From: Ziziphus jujuba
Taxonomy: Eukaryota > Streptophyta > Magnoliopsida > Rosales > Rhamnaceae
Direction of reading: 5' to 3'
NCBI RefSeq assembly: GCF_031755915.1
Contig: NC_083383.1
Coordinates: 28,047,001-28,111,000 of the forward strand
Length of the DNA: 64,000 nucleotides
The translations under genes were made by a program, and so were the position numbers. The notes below the pieces were generated by a model. That model was not told the DNA's origin. It worked only from the letters and a program-made list of their open reading frames with translations, and made no database searches. Below, piece by piece: positions 50,341 to 61,841 of this stretch; position 1 is the first letter of the stretch, and each line of letters opens with the position of its first letter.

Positions 50341-51110
50341 AGTGTCCACCGTGTTGTTAGAAAAGGTTTTAGTAAAAAAAAAAAAAAAAAAAAAGTCCCA
50401 CTAAGCATGCCAAAAAAATATATTAATAATATTTAGCAATATTTGTAATTACAGGGTGTGTCATCTTCAAATTGAAATATTAATTTGAAAGAAAATAAAA
50501 ATAAAATAGTTAGGCAATTGTATTTGAACAGAGAACAAAAGAGGTTTCTATATTGGATTCTAATGCCTTAAAAGAATAAAAGAATTTTAATAAAATAAAA
50601 TCTTAATAACAAAGTAGAAACATTAACAAGAAACTTAACTATGAATTAAATGAATCGAATGATGAAATAAATAAACCAAAATAGTGAATTAGAGGAACAA
50701 ACTAAGTTCTTTAAGAACTAAACTAAAAATTTGAAAAACTAATGGCCTGTTTGGATAACAGTAACATTAGTAGAATCTAATTCGTTTGGAAAAGTTATGA
50801 CTTTATTTTATTTGTATAAGTATTATAAGATGGAAAAGTATGGATCCAGAGACTTAGATTCCTAACAATATAAGAAAATATATATTTGATGATAAATATC
50901 TACTCAATTTTATATTTAATGATAAATATTACCAGTGTCTATATATATATATATATATATGTATAGATAAACATAAATATTAAGAAACATATATAAAAAA
51001 TATCACCGATAAACAACTTCATATGATAAGGTGATTCTTGATTCAAATTCATTATTATTATTTTGTTAAAATGAATAAAATTAAACATAATGAGAAGAAA
51101 GGCGGTCCAA
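50341..51110. other. AT-rich spacer with one copy of the 3.2-kb-type repeat
   Basis: Contains poly-A (50374-50393), a GGCCTGTTTGGATAAC repeat unit at 50744-50885 related to 3184-3500, and a TA run at about 50941-50960. No gene. Confidence 0.5.
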
Positions 51111-51115
51111 ACTAC

Positions 51116-51320
51116 AAGATTAAAGTTCCAAACTATAATCCACAGAGCAACCATTTAAACAAAGTACGACCAAACACACCAAACTGACCAACATCTACTT
51201 CTACAGCGGGTGTCCACGCGCATTAATTATGGTGGGCGTCGAGCCGATTTCAAACGTATATAGAAGTCTATCAGCACTTCTGTAGGGCTGGAGGTACACC
51301 ATAATGTGGACATATTAATT
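51116..51320 (-). other. 3' flank of MYB-2, similar to that of MYB-1
   Basis: Starts AAGATTAAAGTTCCAAACTA and ends at the stop codon, matching 14009-14230 in order with many substitutions and small gaps. Confidence 0.65.
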
Positions 51321-51828
51321 TTAAAGATCCCAAAGGTCCATATCGATGTTGAAGTCTCTCCAAAAACTCTGGTTGTCTTCAACTAGAACATCTCCAATAA
51401 TGTTACTTGGTTGAACTAGTTCACGACCTTCTTGATCCTCATCAGGAAGTTTTGAAATGGCATCTCCTTCAGACCCACTAACATTGTACGTAGCTCCTTT
51501 ATTGGGTGTTGTATTATGTAGCAAGTTTTCCCACCAATCGAGGTCTTCTTCAAGAGATTTCTGGTGAAAGTTTTGTTGCTGATGTGGACGATTAACATTA
51601 TCCATTATTATAGTTGAAGCATAATTCTCACTCATACGTTTTGCGAAGGTCCAAGGGCGAGGCTTTATTACTTTGGTGTCACATCCATGCGTCTTTTTGT
51701 CGGCATTAATTTCCTTATTTTTATTTTTCTCATAATTAGGAAGAAACTTCTTTTGCAGATGAGTATTCCAATAATTCTTCACATCGTTTGCTGTTCTTCC
51801 AGGTAGTCTTCCAGCAATCAGTGACCAC
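51321..51828 (-). CDS. MYB-2 exon 3
   Basis: 508 nt from the acceptor TAG to TAA at 51323-51321. It encodes [27 protein letters not shown], the WWENLL motif and the acidic end [14 protein letters not shown]. Confidence 0.93.
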
Positions 51829-54800
51829 CTACATATTATATACAAATTGTGAGTTAATTTTTATGCGTGTATATGTATATTTGTGGCCTAAATATTATAA
51901 TATTAAAAATAATTTATTTATTAATAAATTATATAGGCAATAAAGAAAACTGTCCATATTAGGACTTTGATAGTGAAATGTTTATAGTTATATAAATCTC
52001 AGAAGAAATCTATGGATAATGGATTCTAGCCTAGCTTATACATGCCGTTGTATTCCCATTTCATTTTCTAAACTGAAATCTACAAGAAACTCATATCTAA
52101 ATTAATACGGCTTAATTATAATTTACTTGGACAATCATAAATAAGTCTGTATTTAGCTTCCGCTAATTTGTTCAATCAATTCTAACATAATTAACTATTT
52201 TGTTTGTAAACCTTAATCAATAGTAATGAAATAAAGCAATAATTATTTTATTAATCAATAGATACTTAGTAATTTAAAAATTAAATGACTAAATATCCAA
52301 AACCTTTTGATTTTTTTTTTTCAAAATCTTTTGATATATTTGGTATCTTAAACTAATTAATAATAATAATAATAAATAAATAATTAACTATAATGAAAAA
52401 TTATATTCAATTTATTAAATATGATCATGTGAATGGATCCCACCCATGTATTAAAAGCAGAAGCACAAACTCCTGAAGCATCATACTATTTTTTGGATTG
52501 GAGTACATAAACACAAATAAAATTAACATTTGATGTAAAATATATGTTACTAGTAACTAAACGTAAAAAATAATAAAATAAAAGTAATTAATAAGAATTT
52601 AATTTTCAAAATAAAAAATAAAAAGACTTATTTTCATTTTCCTTTTTCAAATAGTTCAAATGATAATGATCATTGTTACTAATTGAAATCTTAAGTTTAA
52701 GCCTATATACATGCTAGGATAGCTCATGATCGGTTCAATTTTAGTTCGTTTGAACTTAACTCAAATTTGATTCATTAAAAAAAAAAAAAAAAAAAAAAAC
52801 TAATCTTAAACAAGAAATAAAATTTACGAACTGATTTTAAATAATAAATAAAATTTGTAATAGCTTATAAATACTTTAAATTTACTTTATATATATATAT
52901 ATATGAACCATCCGGTCAAGATATTAAAATTTATAAAATTATAATATCTTGACTAAATTAAAATTATATATATATATATATTATAATATTAATTTAAATA
53001 TATTAAATATTTATAATACATAAATAATATTTTATATTTTAAATTAATTATCTATTTAAAAATAAATTAGTGTTATAATAAAATTAATATAATAAATAAT
53101 TTATTATTATTAATGTTAAATTTTTTATTTTTAAAAAATTAATTTTTAAATTTTTAAATTTTTAAATTTTAATCTTAAAACAATTTAAACCGAAGTAAAC
53201 TTAGCTTTACATAAATAAATCTTGCTAAGTCTATATAAGCTATTTTAAAATTTTATAAACTTAAACACAACCAAAATCATACTATCCAAATTTGAAAATG
53301 TTAATATTCACCTCCGCTCTAACTTGTTTACACTTTCTATCTTGCTAAAGAAATCTCCTCAAATGTACATCCTATTTGAATTTTTGAAATCTTTAATAGC
53401 TGTCTTGTGTCATAATAATTGAAGAGTACGTACAAGCATGTGCGGTACACATTTAAAGCCGTATCATCCAGCTTTTAAAGGGGAAAAATATATATTATAC
53501 GGCTCGAATCTTTCCATCATATCTTTTTTTTTTTTGCTCTGAGAATCTTTCCATCACATAGCGACACTTTAATCAGGCAAATTTATTAAACTTTCAAAAT
53601 TTTACAATTTGCTCAAATAAAAGAATACTAATTAATAGGTGTGATAAAGTTGTGTCTGTCTATGACATAAATGACAAAATTTGTTATGTCGAATTATGAC
53701 TGAAATATTTGATCAGAACAATTTTTTGGTAAAAGTATTTGGTTAGAACAATATGTTGGTTTATGTTGCATCTAATTAGTTAGAAATAGTTAAATGATCA
53801 GAAATAAGTTATTAGTTAGAAATACGATTTGCAGCTAAATATTATCATTATCATTGAAAGTTTTGATTGTAGAATATACTGAGTTTGTTTTTTTTTTTTA
53901 AAAAAAATTTTCTGTTTAGTTGTATTATTATATTACTGTAAATCAAAACTGTAATAATTTTTTTTTAAAGAAATAAACTCCATTCAAAAGGTTTTTATCA
54001 AATAAAGTGGTTCAAATAATATGCCACTCACAAATCGTGAATTTAAAATATCAAAATAAAAAAATTATTATAAATGGAAAAAAATTTAAACTAAAAAAAC
54101 GTTTCATTCAAGGAAAAAAACAAAAAACTGAAAAAAAAAAAAAAAAGATGGAATATCATCTTCCAAGCAAGATTTGCACCAAAAAAGACAAGGCAAAGGG
54201 AGGATTTTTAACTTCTATGGATAATTGTGTTTTTTTTTTTTTTTTTAAAAAAAAAAATTGTAGGGGGTGGGGAATTGAATTGGGATTGTTGAACTTGCTA
54301 GGGCAATTGGTTGGGCTCAGTTATTAATTTTTTTTTTTTTTTTTTGGTTATCAATATGCATTTGCTTATTTTAAATAATATTATAATATATAATAATAAT
54401 ATTTCATCTCAAATTTACATCATATTTTATATATATTTAAAAAATATACATATAAAAAGGTGTAGAAATATTTTTTATGCTTAACCTTATTTGATTTAAT
54501 CAAATTTGTCTCCAACAAAATAATAATTATGAGGACGAAACGGTTTGAACTTTGAATGAAAAGAGTAAGTGAGTAAGATAAGTGAATAAAACAGATGAAT
54601 GCGAGAAGGGTCAATTGAATGAAAAAGGATTTATATATACAAAGTTAGTATGTTTTTCTTTCTATTATTTCTTTGAAAACAAAGTTACTATGTTAGCCTT
54701 GGTTGTTTTCCTTACAAAAGTTTAATATAGGGGCAACATTGGAAAGTTCCACATATTTTAATATATAGAATATATAATTGAAAGGAATTTACCTCAAACC

Positions 54801-55593
54801 GGGCGCAATATTGAATCGTTTTCAAAATTGTTACATTTAAACATAGTTACAATTAACCTTTTTCTATCATAACCTTTTTTTTTCTGCGGTACTTTTAGTT
54901 ATAGAAATTTAATGTATACTATAAGTTTAGGCACAAATTTTTTCTTTAAATAAAATATCTGTTTCTATTATTATCGTTGTTGTTATGATGTTATTATATT
55001 TTTATTCTATTCTTTTTTATAGAAAGGCTCATACATGAAGTTCACTAACTTGCAAACCGTCTATTGTTTACCATCAAATGATAAAATTGCTGTTTTCTTA
55101 TATTGTATGATTTTGAATCTCTCCATTCCAAGTATCTCTAAAATTAAAAAATAAACTAAAATAAAATAACTATTTAGCAATATTTTTTTTTTTTGGGGGG
55201 CTTATAACTTGGATATAAGAGGATTTTATGACTATCAATTTATTCTAAAATTTATGGATTATCACCTATAGTCATTATCAAGTAGGCTATTCCAAAAAGA
55301 CAAAATTTCTTTTGCCATCTCTTTGGATTTTGAAAATTGAAAAATAAGAAGAAATAAAAAAGAAAAGGTTCGAGCCAAAAAATTATAAGCTAAAACTAAT
55401 TGATGGTGTAGCCCTTTTTAACGGTTCTTGTTAATTGATTATGAAATCAATTAAGGGAGAAAATTGAATATTAAAAACATTAATTCTCCTTTTACTCCTA
55501 GGCTTGGCCCAAAGAGTACACTTTTCAAGTTAAGGGTTCAAACCTCCACCCAGGTAAGAAATCCTTTCTCTTCCAAACTTACAATTTGAAAAA

Positions 55594-55627
<34 letters not shown>

Positions 55628-57647
55628 TAATTCTTTTTTTTTTTATATTATGAAAAACATTAATTTTAAAAGTTTTAGTGTGATTGAATGTTTAAGTGAC
55701 CGTTTACTTCTTTTTTTTATTTTATTTTTAGTTTTTTGGTAATAAGTGAGTGTTAATTTGGCTCTTTGTCTTTCTCATAAATTTTTTCTTTGCTTCAAAA
55801 CATTCATATATAGAGGAATATCCTACTTGCGAATAATGTTGGAGCCAGCTAAAAGAATAAGATATAAAAAAAAATTAAATTGAAAAAAAAAAAAATCCTT
55901 GCCTGTTTCCTAAAAGCTTGTGAAGTCTAAGGAGAAGATCAACTTCATCCATTGTGAATTCTCCTCGCTTTATATCTGGTTTCAGATAATTCAACCATCT
56001 TAATCTACAGCTTTTCCGGCACCTATTCAAACCTGTAAAATGCAACAATAAAACTATTTATATTACCCAAAAAAAAAAGAAAAAAAAAAAAAAACAAACA
56101 AACTCTTTTTTTTTTTTTTTCCAGAACAAGAACAAACTCTTTCATCATTGTTGAGCAGCCATTTTCTTGTAATTCGAATTGTCACCTAGATTATCCTGGG
56201 TGTTAGCATCCTATTACTAATAATATGATATTAGCATCTCTTCCTATTATGTGACATTGGCATCCACTTCCTATTATCAATGGGAATCTAATCCCAGCAA
56301 AAGCTATGCGAGAACGCCCAGTACCAAGTGGTTATACAGGGGTTTTCATCAATTCCAAATCAATCTATTAGCAATAACCAGCTCAAGCCAATTACTAATT
56401 AATTTGATAATTTTCAATTAAATCCAAACTGATTCTATAAACATTAAAGAGGGTAAATTCAATTTACAATTTGAAAGATTTTTAAATTGTTTAAAAGTTT
56501 AGAAATATTCGATTTAGATTTTAAATAAGTCAATACAAGACCAATGATACTCAATTTAAATTTTAATAAATTTTATAAAAATCTATTAAAATTCAAGTGT
56601 ATTCAATTAGGATTTGTAAAATTATTTTAAAATCCAGTGCTATTTAAAAAGTTATTGATTTTAAAAAATTTTAAAAAATGATGAATATTAATGAATTTGG
56701 AAAGATTTTAATAGTAAAATTGTAAAAAAAAAAAAAAATTTATCAATATGAAGTCCAATCTCAATCTTAAATATTTCGTTAGATTTTTATAAATTTTTAT
56801 GGAATTTATGAGATTCTATAATAATCTATCAAATTTTTAAAATCTATAATTTATTTTAAATTTATTAAATTCTAAATTGAATACATCTCCTAAATCCAAT
56901 TCAATTTAATCTAATTTGATACTGATCAGTTTAAATTAGATAGGATGATTAGTTTAGAATTTGATTTAAAGTTGGGTTTGTAACCTTTAGGTTTTAAAAT
57001 TTTAGATATTAAATTCTTCAAACTTTAAATTTTCGCCTGTTTTAGAATAGCTGTTTTAGAATAGCTTGACTATATATCGTTATATAAGGAAAACAGAGAA
57101 AAGTACTAATTATAGTTCATAGTGGTGGACATATAGACTGAACAGTATACCAAAAGACAGTATTTGAGGTTTACAATTAAATGAAAAAAATTTCTCGATT
57201 CGAACGGGATAATGAATGCATTTCGATGTTAAGCAGGACCACTAAACAAAATACAAGAAAGAAAAAGGTCCAAAAAAAGGACAAGGTATGTACTGTCCTA
57301 CTTAGTTTTAATTTGATGGTTTAGAGACACAGAATTACTAGTTAACAAGGCAATATATAAGAGAAAACTTCTATCTATATATATTACATAGGAAAATATT
57401 ATATTGAGCGATAGAGTGATATTTTTGTATGATAAAGGATATGATAGGCTCAATCAGTTAGGAAAATGGAACTATGGAACTAGTTATATATATATATATG
57501 TATATATGTTCTGTTATGAAAAATATTACCAGCTCTACGAGGGACTTGATGCCATTTGCCTTCTCCATATTTTTCTACGCACTGTTTAAGCAGATCGTCT
57601 TCTTCTTTGGTCCATGTACCTTTCCTCAGCCCCAAGAAGCCATCCAT
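51321..57647 (-). CDS. MYB-2: R2R3-MYB transcription factor, anthocyanin-activator type (subgroup 6)
   Basis: Three exons, minus strand: 57647-57530, 56032-55903 and 51828-51321, giving 251 aa. R2 has W12, W32 and W52; R3 has F65, W84 and W103. The bHLH-interaction signature (D71, L72, R75, L79, L86, R90) and ANDV (96-99) are complete. The clade motif appears as KPRPWTF, one change from KPRPR[ST]F. The C-terminus ends in a [13 protein letters not shown] block ([10 protein letters not shown]). The expected role is nuclear activation of anthocyanin structural genes with bHLH and WD40 partners, as for PAP1/MYBA/MYB10 proteins. Intron 2 begins with GC (GCAAGG) in place of GT, a tolerated minor donor class. 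Compared with MYB-1 it keeps the FLPNYEK segment after R3 and more of the clade motif, so it is the better candidate for a working activator. An upstream in-frame ATG exists, but the MDGF start matches the family length. Confidence 0.93.
51749..51770 (-). promoter_or_regulatory. Degenerate miR828-like complementary site in MYB-2 exon 3
   Basis: The + strand TCTTTTGCAGATGAGTATTCCA agrees with miR828, as I remember its sequence, at 17 of 22 positions. Twelve consecutive matches lie at the miRNA 3' half and four mismatches at miRNA positions 5-8. With the seed broken it is probably not cleaved. The corresponding place in MYB-1 (near 14642-14663) is more decayed. Confidence 0.35.
51829..55902 (-). 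other. MYB-2 intron 2 (4.1 kb, GC-AG)
   Basis: Longer than MYB-1 intron 2. Shared blocks remain (53368-53460 and 53640-53810 against 15825-15910 and 16000-16210). Extra material includes A/T-rich runs at 52760-53180, poly-T/A tracts at 54230-54340, a tRNA-like word set at 55495-55560 and a TA run at about 55600-55627. Confidence 0.65.
55495..55560 (+). mobile_element. tRNA-derived SINE-like remnant in MYB-2 intron 2
   Basis: An A-box-like TAGGCTTGGCCCAAAGAGTA is followed about 30 bp later by a B-box-like GGGTTCAAACC. There is no cloverleaf, so this is not a tRNA gene. Confidence 0.35.
55903..56032 (-). CDS. MYB-2 exon 2
   Basis: 130 nt, encoding [18 protein letters not shown] and [15 protein letters not shown]. 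The acceptor ends TTTACAG. The donor dinucleotide is GC in the context AACAG|GCAAGG. Confidence 0.92.
56033..57529 (-). other. MYB-2 intron 1 (1.5 kb)
   Basis: Canonical GT-AG. It is about 1.3 kb longer than MYB-1 intron 1, mainly through the MITE family 2 copy at 56480-56890 and other AT-rich DNA. Confidence 0.8.
56480..56890. mobile_element. MITE family 2, copy 2 (inverted), in MYB-2 intron 1
   Basis: Read on the minus strand it starts GAGATGTATTCAATTTAGAA and contains AAATCTAACGAAATATTTAAG and GGACTTCATATTGATAA, the same word order as at 23538-23700. Internal poly-A is at about 56726-56741. Borders are approximate. Confidence 0.55.
57530..57647 (-). CDS. MYB-2 exon 1
   Basis: 118 nt, identical in length to MYB-1 exon 1. 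It begins [18 protein letters not shown] and ends RAG. The donor is GTAATA. Confidence 0.93.
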
Positions 57648-57900
57648 GGTGTACTGTCTACGTAACATGTTTATGCTGATGATCATAATAAGAAAGCTCC
57701 ACTGTGTTTGTGTTTTTGTGGAAACCGTCCTAAACCCATTACTTATAAATGCACATCCAGCTCTCTTCTCCATAAAAAAGAGAGTGACGTGCAATTCTGA
57801 TACCCACATGTACGAAAGTAGTTTAATAATAATTTCCATGAGAACTATTTCAACATCCTCGTCATGAGTCAACTAACGGTGTCCATTTGCACGTCAAAGC
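57648..57900 (-). promoter_or_regulatory. Putative proximal promoter of MYB-2
   Basis: On the minus strand a TTTATAAGT TATA-like box lies about 95-103 bp upstream of the ATG (57742-57750). GACGTG/CACGTC words at about 57787 and 57890 could be G-box-like sites. Their use is inferred only. Confidence 0.4.
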
Positions 57901-58776
57901 CATCTACCAGTCCACCCATTATATCACAATTGGCTCATGCGGGTTGAAAAAACTCTTGCTCTCGATTGACGTTTACGAGGTAGACAGTTGAGTTTAATGA
58001 CCTCTTTTTTTTTTTTTTAATAAATTTTAATCTGATAGAAGGTGAATGACATCCCTTTTATGTATATGTTCATTCATTTTGAATTTAATTAGGCGTATAG
58101 AACATTATAGATTTCTAACTTTGCTATTAATTAAGTTGATTCAACTCTTTTCAAAAACCTAAATTATAGAAGGTGGAAAATCTCCTTCCACATGGAGCCC
58201 CCAACCATCTTTGGGCTTAATTAGCTTGACATCATGGCCTTGTAAATCTTTAATTTTTATGCCAAAAGTTGAATTACTATTTTTTTCTAAATGTTTAAGA
58301 TGATGGGAGTGAATTTGTATTATCATTAACATTCCTTCTTAAATGCATGTAGGACGATTTTTTGGCTTAGGTCTTTAGCTGTTTTTTCAATTTTTAATAT
58401 TTTTTTATTGGAGTTGTTAAGTTTTTCACACAAGGCTTTACAGATTTTTTGCTCCCTTATCATGTTGAATTACTAATTTTTTTTTTTTTTTGGCTCCCTT
58501 TTTTTTTTTTTTTTTTAAATAAGGCCAAGGGGTCCCCGGGAAATGGTGTGGGGGTCCCAATATAATAATAGGAATGTGTACATCTCGAAATTAAGGCTCT
58601 GCCGACTGATGGTCTAATTTATTGATCCATATATTTTTCCCCTTTGTTTTTTATAAATAAAAAAGAGGTTTCCTGGTAGCTAATATTATAGACTTCACAT
58701 AAATAACCCTGCGCCATGCTACATTTAAAAAGTGAGACACGTTGACTTAATAACGAAGCTAAATGTGATGGTCGGC
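57901..58776. other. MYB-2 upstream spacer
   Basis: AT-rich, with poly-T tracts (about 58004-58019 and 58499-58517); no gene. Confidence 0.4.
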
Positions 58777-60394
58777 TACCACGATGATAGATTTCAATTA
58801 ATTATTTTTCAAAAAATACACAATCATTATTTGGAGCAAATTTGAGGTGGTTACGGGACCATGTAGTCCCCTTCCTAATATATATATATATATCTATAAA
58901 AGAAAAATTTATGATGTAGATGATATATACCGTATTATAGTATGAATTTCAATATTAATAATAATTTTTAAAAAAATTATTGTTAATATTTATTTTTATA
59001 TAATAATATTGATAATATTTTTAAAAAAAATATTGATTTCTTTTAAAATAAAAATTTTTTAAAAAAATTATTGTTAAAACAATATTAAAGTTCATATTAT
59101 AAAAATATACGGACATCTACAATATAAGTAGATTATATATATATTACACTAGATAGATTAACATGTAATTTTTACAAATTTTATTTTAAAAAATGAGATA
59201 GTTTTAATAATTTTATTTTTCCTATTTTTTATTTCAAATTCATAATCTTTCAATTATAAATAAATTAATAAATATGAATGGTTTATTCTTTATATCTCAA
59301 TTTCTCTTTGTGTTAAAATTTTAAAAAATGAATCATCATTCCTCATTATGTTTATAAGCTGAACCCATGAAGCGTGTGGGATCTAAATACAATAGCAATG
59401 CATAAGTCTCCAAATTGGAGCTTGGCTGATTGGGAAATATTTCTAATAGTGCCAAAGTACTGAGCCTTCAGAACTCCTGCCTTTATTTATTGACATGTGG
59501 CCGACACGTGGATGATATACAGGTCAGATGGCTTCCTCAAAAACACCCTCAACTCTCCTGAACACCACCATTTCTTACCTTTGCGTTAGCTACTCCACGA
59601 CCTTCATTTAAGGGTTTTTATTATTATTATTATTATGTTTTTTTCTTTAATGCTCTATTGAAGCTTTTATTATTTTTAATGATCTCCATCGAATCCCCTT
59701 GACAAAGAAAGGAAAGAACAATTGCCCTTCATCTTGATTACTAAAGTACTTTTCTTTCTTACTTTAGCAGGAAGTGTACTTTGCTTCTCCATTTTTGGTG
59801 GTGCCTTAAAATCAATCCCACCTTCTTTTTTTTTTTTTTTACTGTTCTTCCAGCGGATCTTATGTGTTTACTGTTATGTTGACGAGGGAATGATGGGAAT
59901 CGATTTTTTCTGAATCCATAAAATTTTGCTATTTAAGAGAAAAATAAATGGTTGCAAGGTTACCACGATGATAGATTTCAATTAATTATCTTTCTAGAAA
60001 TATACAGTCACTATTTGGAGCAGATTTGAGGTGGTTACAGGACCACATTGATCCCCTCCATCAAAAAAGACAAAAAAAATCACATCACATAGATTCAGTA
60101 TATGATCCTTCAAACTTTATTTTAAAAATTATGGTAGTTTCATTTGATAGTTTCAATCATTTTTTTTTCCTTTTTTCTCTCTTTCGAATCCACAATCTCT
60201 TTCCTTTATGATTAATTTATCAATTAAATTAATTTTAATTTATAAATATATTTAATTTATCAATTAAATCAAATTTACTCTTTTTAATTTTAAAAAATGA
60301 ACCATCATTCATAGTTCTATATATCCATGTAGCATATGGGATCCAAATATAATACCAATGTGTAAGTCTCCAAATTGGAGCTTGGCTGATTGAT
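58777..60394. repeat. Direct duplication upstream of MYB-2, two units
   Basis: Unit 1 (58777-59434) and unit 2 (59961-60394) share TACCACGATGATAGATTTCA at the left and GTCTCCAAATTGGAGCTTGG at the right. The offset is 1184 bp at the left end but 960 bp at the right end. The difference, about 224 bp, equals the length of the MITE inside unit 1. A non-repeated spacer (59435-59960) holds an ACACGTGG G-box-like word at about 59505. Confidence 0.8.
58908..59126. mobile_element. MITE family 1, copy 2, inside upstream unit 1
   Basis: Starts TTTATGATGTAGATGATATA and ends ATACGGACATCTACAATATAA, with inverted ends like the 19361-19505 copy (TATGAATTTCAATATT shared). It is absent from the second upstream unit. 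Confidence 0.7.
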
Positions 60395-61777
60395 GGTGTA
60401 ATTGATTTATAGATTTTTTTTTTTTTAAATAAAAGAGAGATTAACTTAACTAATAACACATTCGTGAAAAATTATACATTCAAAATATCAAAATTAGATA
60501 AAATTTATTATAAATAAAATAAAATAAAATAAAAGTCATGGTTCCACTTTCAGTAAACTTTTACCCTCCATGGTAGATTTTTCCTTTTCTCTGCTCGAAA
60601 TATAGGGAATAGATTTCTTCAGAGATTTATAATAAAGCCATACAGGAAACTGACAATTCCACTAACTATTTCCACACATGAGATAAAGGTTCTCCTATTA
60701 TTGAAGTTCTGATAATGCACTATTTGACAATTGAATGTTCGAAAAACTCACACGCCGATACTTGCAGGGCCTGTTTGGTGGGCAGCGCGATGTGGAAGCA
60801 TAGCACTTCAATCGATGCGCAAGACACCTTTCAGTGTTAGTACCAACATACAGCCCGACAAATCATCCGATAAAAACAAAACACCCCGATTAGACAGGAG
60901 GTACGGTCAGTAATAAATGAGGTCTTTTGTTTTTTTCTTTTTTTTTTTGTGGCTTTACACATTGCTTTTTCATTTTTTTTATTTTTATTTTTATTTTTTT
61001 ACAACTTTTGCTTTGACATAATTAGTTGGATCATTTACATATTTTTATCTAAGTCACATAATATTAATTTCTACTTTGGAATATTAAGTTTTTGATTTTT
61101 TTCTTTTTGGAGTAACTTTCACTTGATCCTCTTAGATAATGCTAATCAAAATTCAATCGAATATATTAAAGATAATGAAATTGTTTAAGAAAATTATATT
61201 ACAATATTAAAAGATAATGAAAGTTCAATTTTTATTAGTTATAATAGAAAATCAAAAATTACCAATTTTATATTTTTATAATGTTAAAAACTCTCTTTCA
61301 TACAATATATATAAAACTCTTATATCCATTCCTATTTATATAACATAAATACTTGTAACCCATATATGTTACCATTTTTGGTCTTTAATATAACTTTTTA
61401 TTATAACTTTTTAACATATATTATTGTATTAACTTATAAACATAGGTGTAAGATTAATAGAATAACTAACATATAAAAGATGAGAATACATTTATCCATT
61501 TTTTCTATTCTTTTTATCTTATTCGTTTTATTTTGTATTCTATATATATTTTTGTTAAGATTTAGTTAGTTTATAACACATAATCACGAATCTCTATCAA
61601 TTTGATATTTAGTTGGGTTAAGTTTATGTTTTTCAGAAACTTTGAGGTAACTTTACTAAATTGTTTGAAGTAAAATTATTAACTTGTAAAGAGATTAAAC
61701 TAGTTACAGTTTAATAGTGTATATGACTAAATTTGTGGATATCCATGTGCATTTTAGTTGTTATCTTGCAAATCTAC

Positions 61778-61779
<2 letters not shown>
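60395..61779. other. Intergenic with a small GC-rich island
   Basis: AT-rich except for about 60745-60910, which contains GGGCCTGTTTGGTGGGCAGC, similar to ends of PIF/Harbinger-type MITEs, and a 60-codon open frame with no recognisable domain. No matching right terminus was found. Confidence 0.4.

Positions 61780-61837
<58 letters not shown>
61780..61837. repeat. TA microsatellite (about 29 units)
   Basis: Longest uninterrupted (AT)n run in the window. Confidence 0.95.

Positions 61838-61841
<4 letters not shown>

Noticed and set aside
55495..55560. Possible tRNA gene (+ strand)
   Set aside because: The boxes are degenerate and no acceptor stem pairs.
57480..57872. Longer MYB-2 start giving an N-terminal extension of about 75 residues
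   Set aside because: Family members begin a few residues before the LRKG block, and MYB-1 supports the MDGF start; the extension runs through the putative TATA box.
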